From NCBI RefSeq assembly GCF_002855495.1, contig NZ_PKRO01000033.1:1-33767 (forward strand): a DNA stretch of 33,767 nucleotides, written 5' to 3'. Both the position numbers and the translations under genes were made by a program. The DNA is from Porphyrobacter sp. TH134. Lineage in GTDB: Bacteria > Pseudomonadota > Alphaproteobacteria > Sphingomonadales > Sphingomonadaceae. The notes under the pieces are model-generated. The model ran no database searches. It was given only the letters and a program-made list of their open reading frames with translations, and had not been told where the DNA came from. Below, in pieces: positions 33,587-33,767 of the stretch. Positions within the stretch are counted from its first letter, which is position 1. Each line of letters opens with the position of its first letter.

Positions 33587-33767
33587 TGCCTTGCAGCAGC
33601 GATATTGCACCGCAGCGTGTGCAGGTGCTAAGACCTGAGACTTGGGACACACATTAAGGTCAAAACATAATAGACCTGTTGCGAAAGCCGGGCCAGTTTG
33701 ATTTTTCTGGGACATCGAGTGAGGACAGGGGGGTGTCTTTTGATGCAAGGGATCAGAAGCCGGCCTC
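33587..33767. other. Right-edge stretch without a recognised gene; possible mobile-element edge
   Basis: No coding region is supported in these 181 bases. A possible sigma-70-like promoter reads rightward: TTGGGA (33642-33647), 18 bases, CATAAT (33666-33671). Then GACCTGTTGCGAAAG (from 33673) resembles the terminal repeat of some insertion sequences, and a purine-rich stretch precedes a possible start near 33734. The element family cannot be named from what is visible. Confidence 0.35.

Noticed and set aside
33455..33748. Minus-strand 97-codon frame at the right edge
   Set aside because: It overlaps the 3' end of alr and non-coding sequence, with no homology or ribosome binding site.

Overview
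The window looks like chromosomal DNA of an alphaproteobacterium, most likely in the Sphingomonadales (Erythrobacter/Sphingomonas-type). It is GC-rich and densely packed, with almost no intergenic space. The assignment rests on gene content (HrcA-GrpE next to Rph-RdgB, RsmI-YraN-GshB, an RpoH-type dnaK promoter of the alphaproteobacterial form) and is inference; no rRNA or other phylogenetic marker is present. I see no tRNA, rRNA, CRISPR array or prophage. No stretch longer than 300 bases lacks a gene.

Layout. Bases 1-96 look like the end of an IS21-type insertion sequence, with two identical 18-bp terminal repeats. It cuts off a tspO-like gene whose 5' part survives at 97-259. Next come a NamZ/DUF1343 muramidase homolog without a signal peptide and a spinster-type MFS transporter. 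From 2904 to 6580 a cytoplasmic VWA protein and a MoxR ATPase, normally neighbours, lie on the minus strand. They are separated by a plus-strand soluble chemotaxis receptor and a perfect parS centromere palindrome (5640-5655). A secreted serine hydrolase and a GT87-type membrane glycosyltransferase follow.

The central part is housekeeping. It holds parE and an LpoA-like lipoprotein (minus); rsmI, yraN, gshB and a DedA protein (plus); xerC and hemW (minus, overlapping); a CAP-domain secreted protein (plus); and rdgB and rph (minus, overlapping). A REP-like inverted repeat follows, then hrcA and grpE (plus). The heat-shock set resumes at dnaK and dnaJ after three envelope-type genes: a glycine-zipper lipoprotein, a small HExxH protein and a PCuAC copper chaperone.

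The right part holds a large patatin-like protein (minus), then radA, a CvpA-family protein, a divergent NifU/IscU-like protein, an MHS-type MFS transporter with an unusual periplasmic insertion, and alanine racemase (plus). The last 181 bases have no recognisable gene and may lead into another mobile element.

How the genes fit together. HrcA, GrpE, DnaK and DnaJ form the chaperone system and its repressor; dnaK itself seems to be driven by an RpoH promoter, and no CIRCE operator is visible. Peptidoglycan themes recur (NamZ, LpoA-like protein, serine hydrolase, alanine racemase). The parS site together with dnaKJ and hrcA suggests an origin-proximal location. I found no convincing wholly new defence or biosynthetic system. 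The most interesting signals are the parS site, the split moxR/VWA pair, the cytoplasmic NamZ plus transporter pair, a cluster of TGACGTCA palindromes, and the hairpin over the rsmI start.
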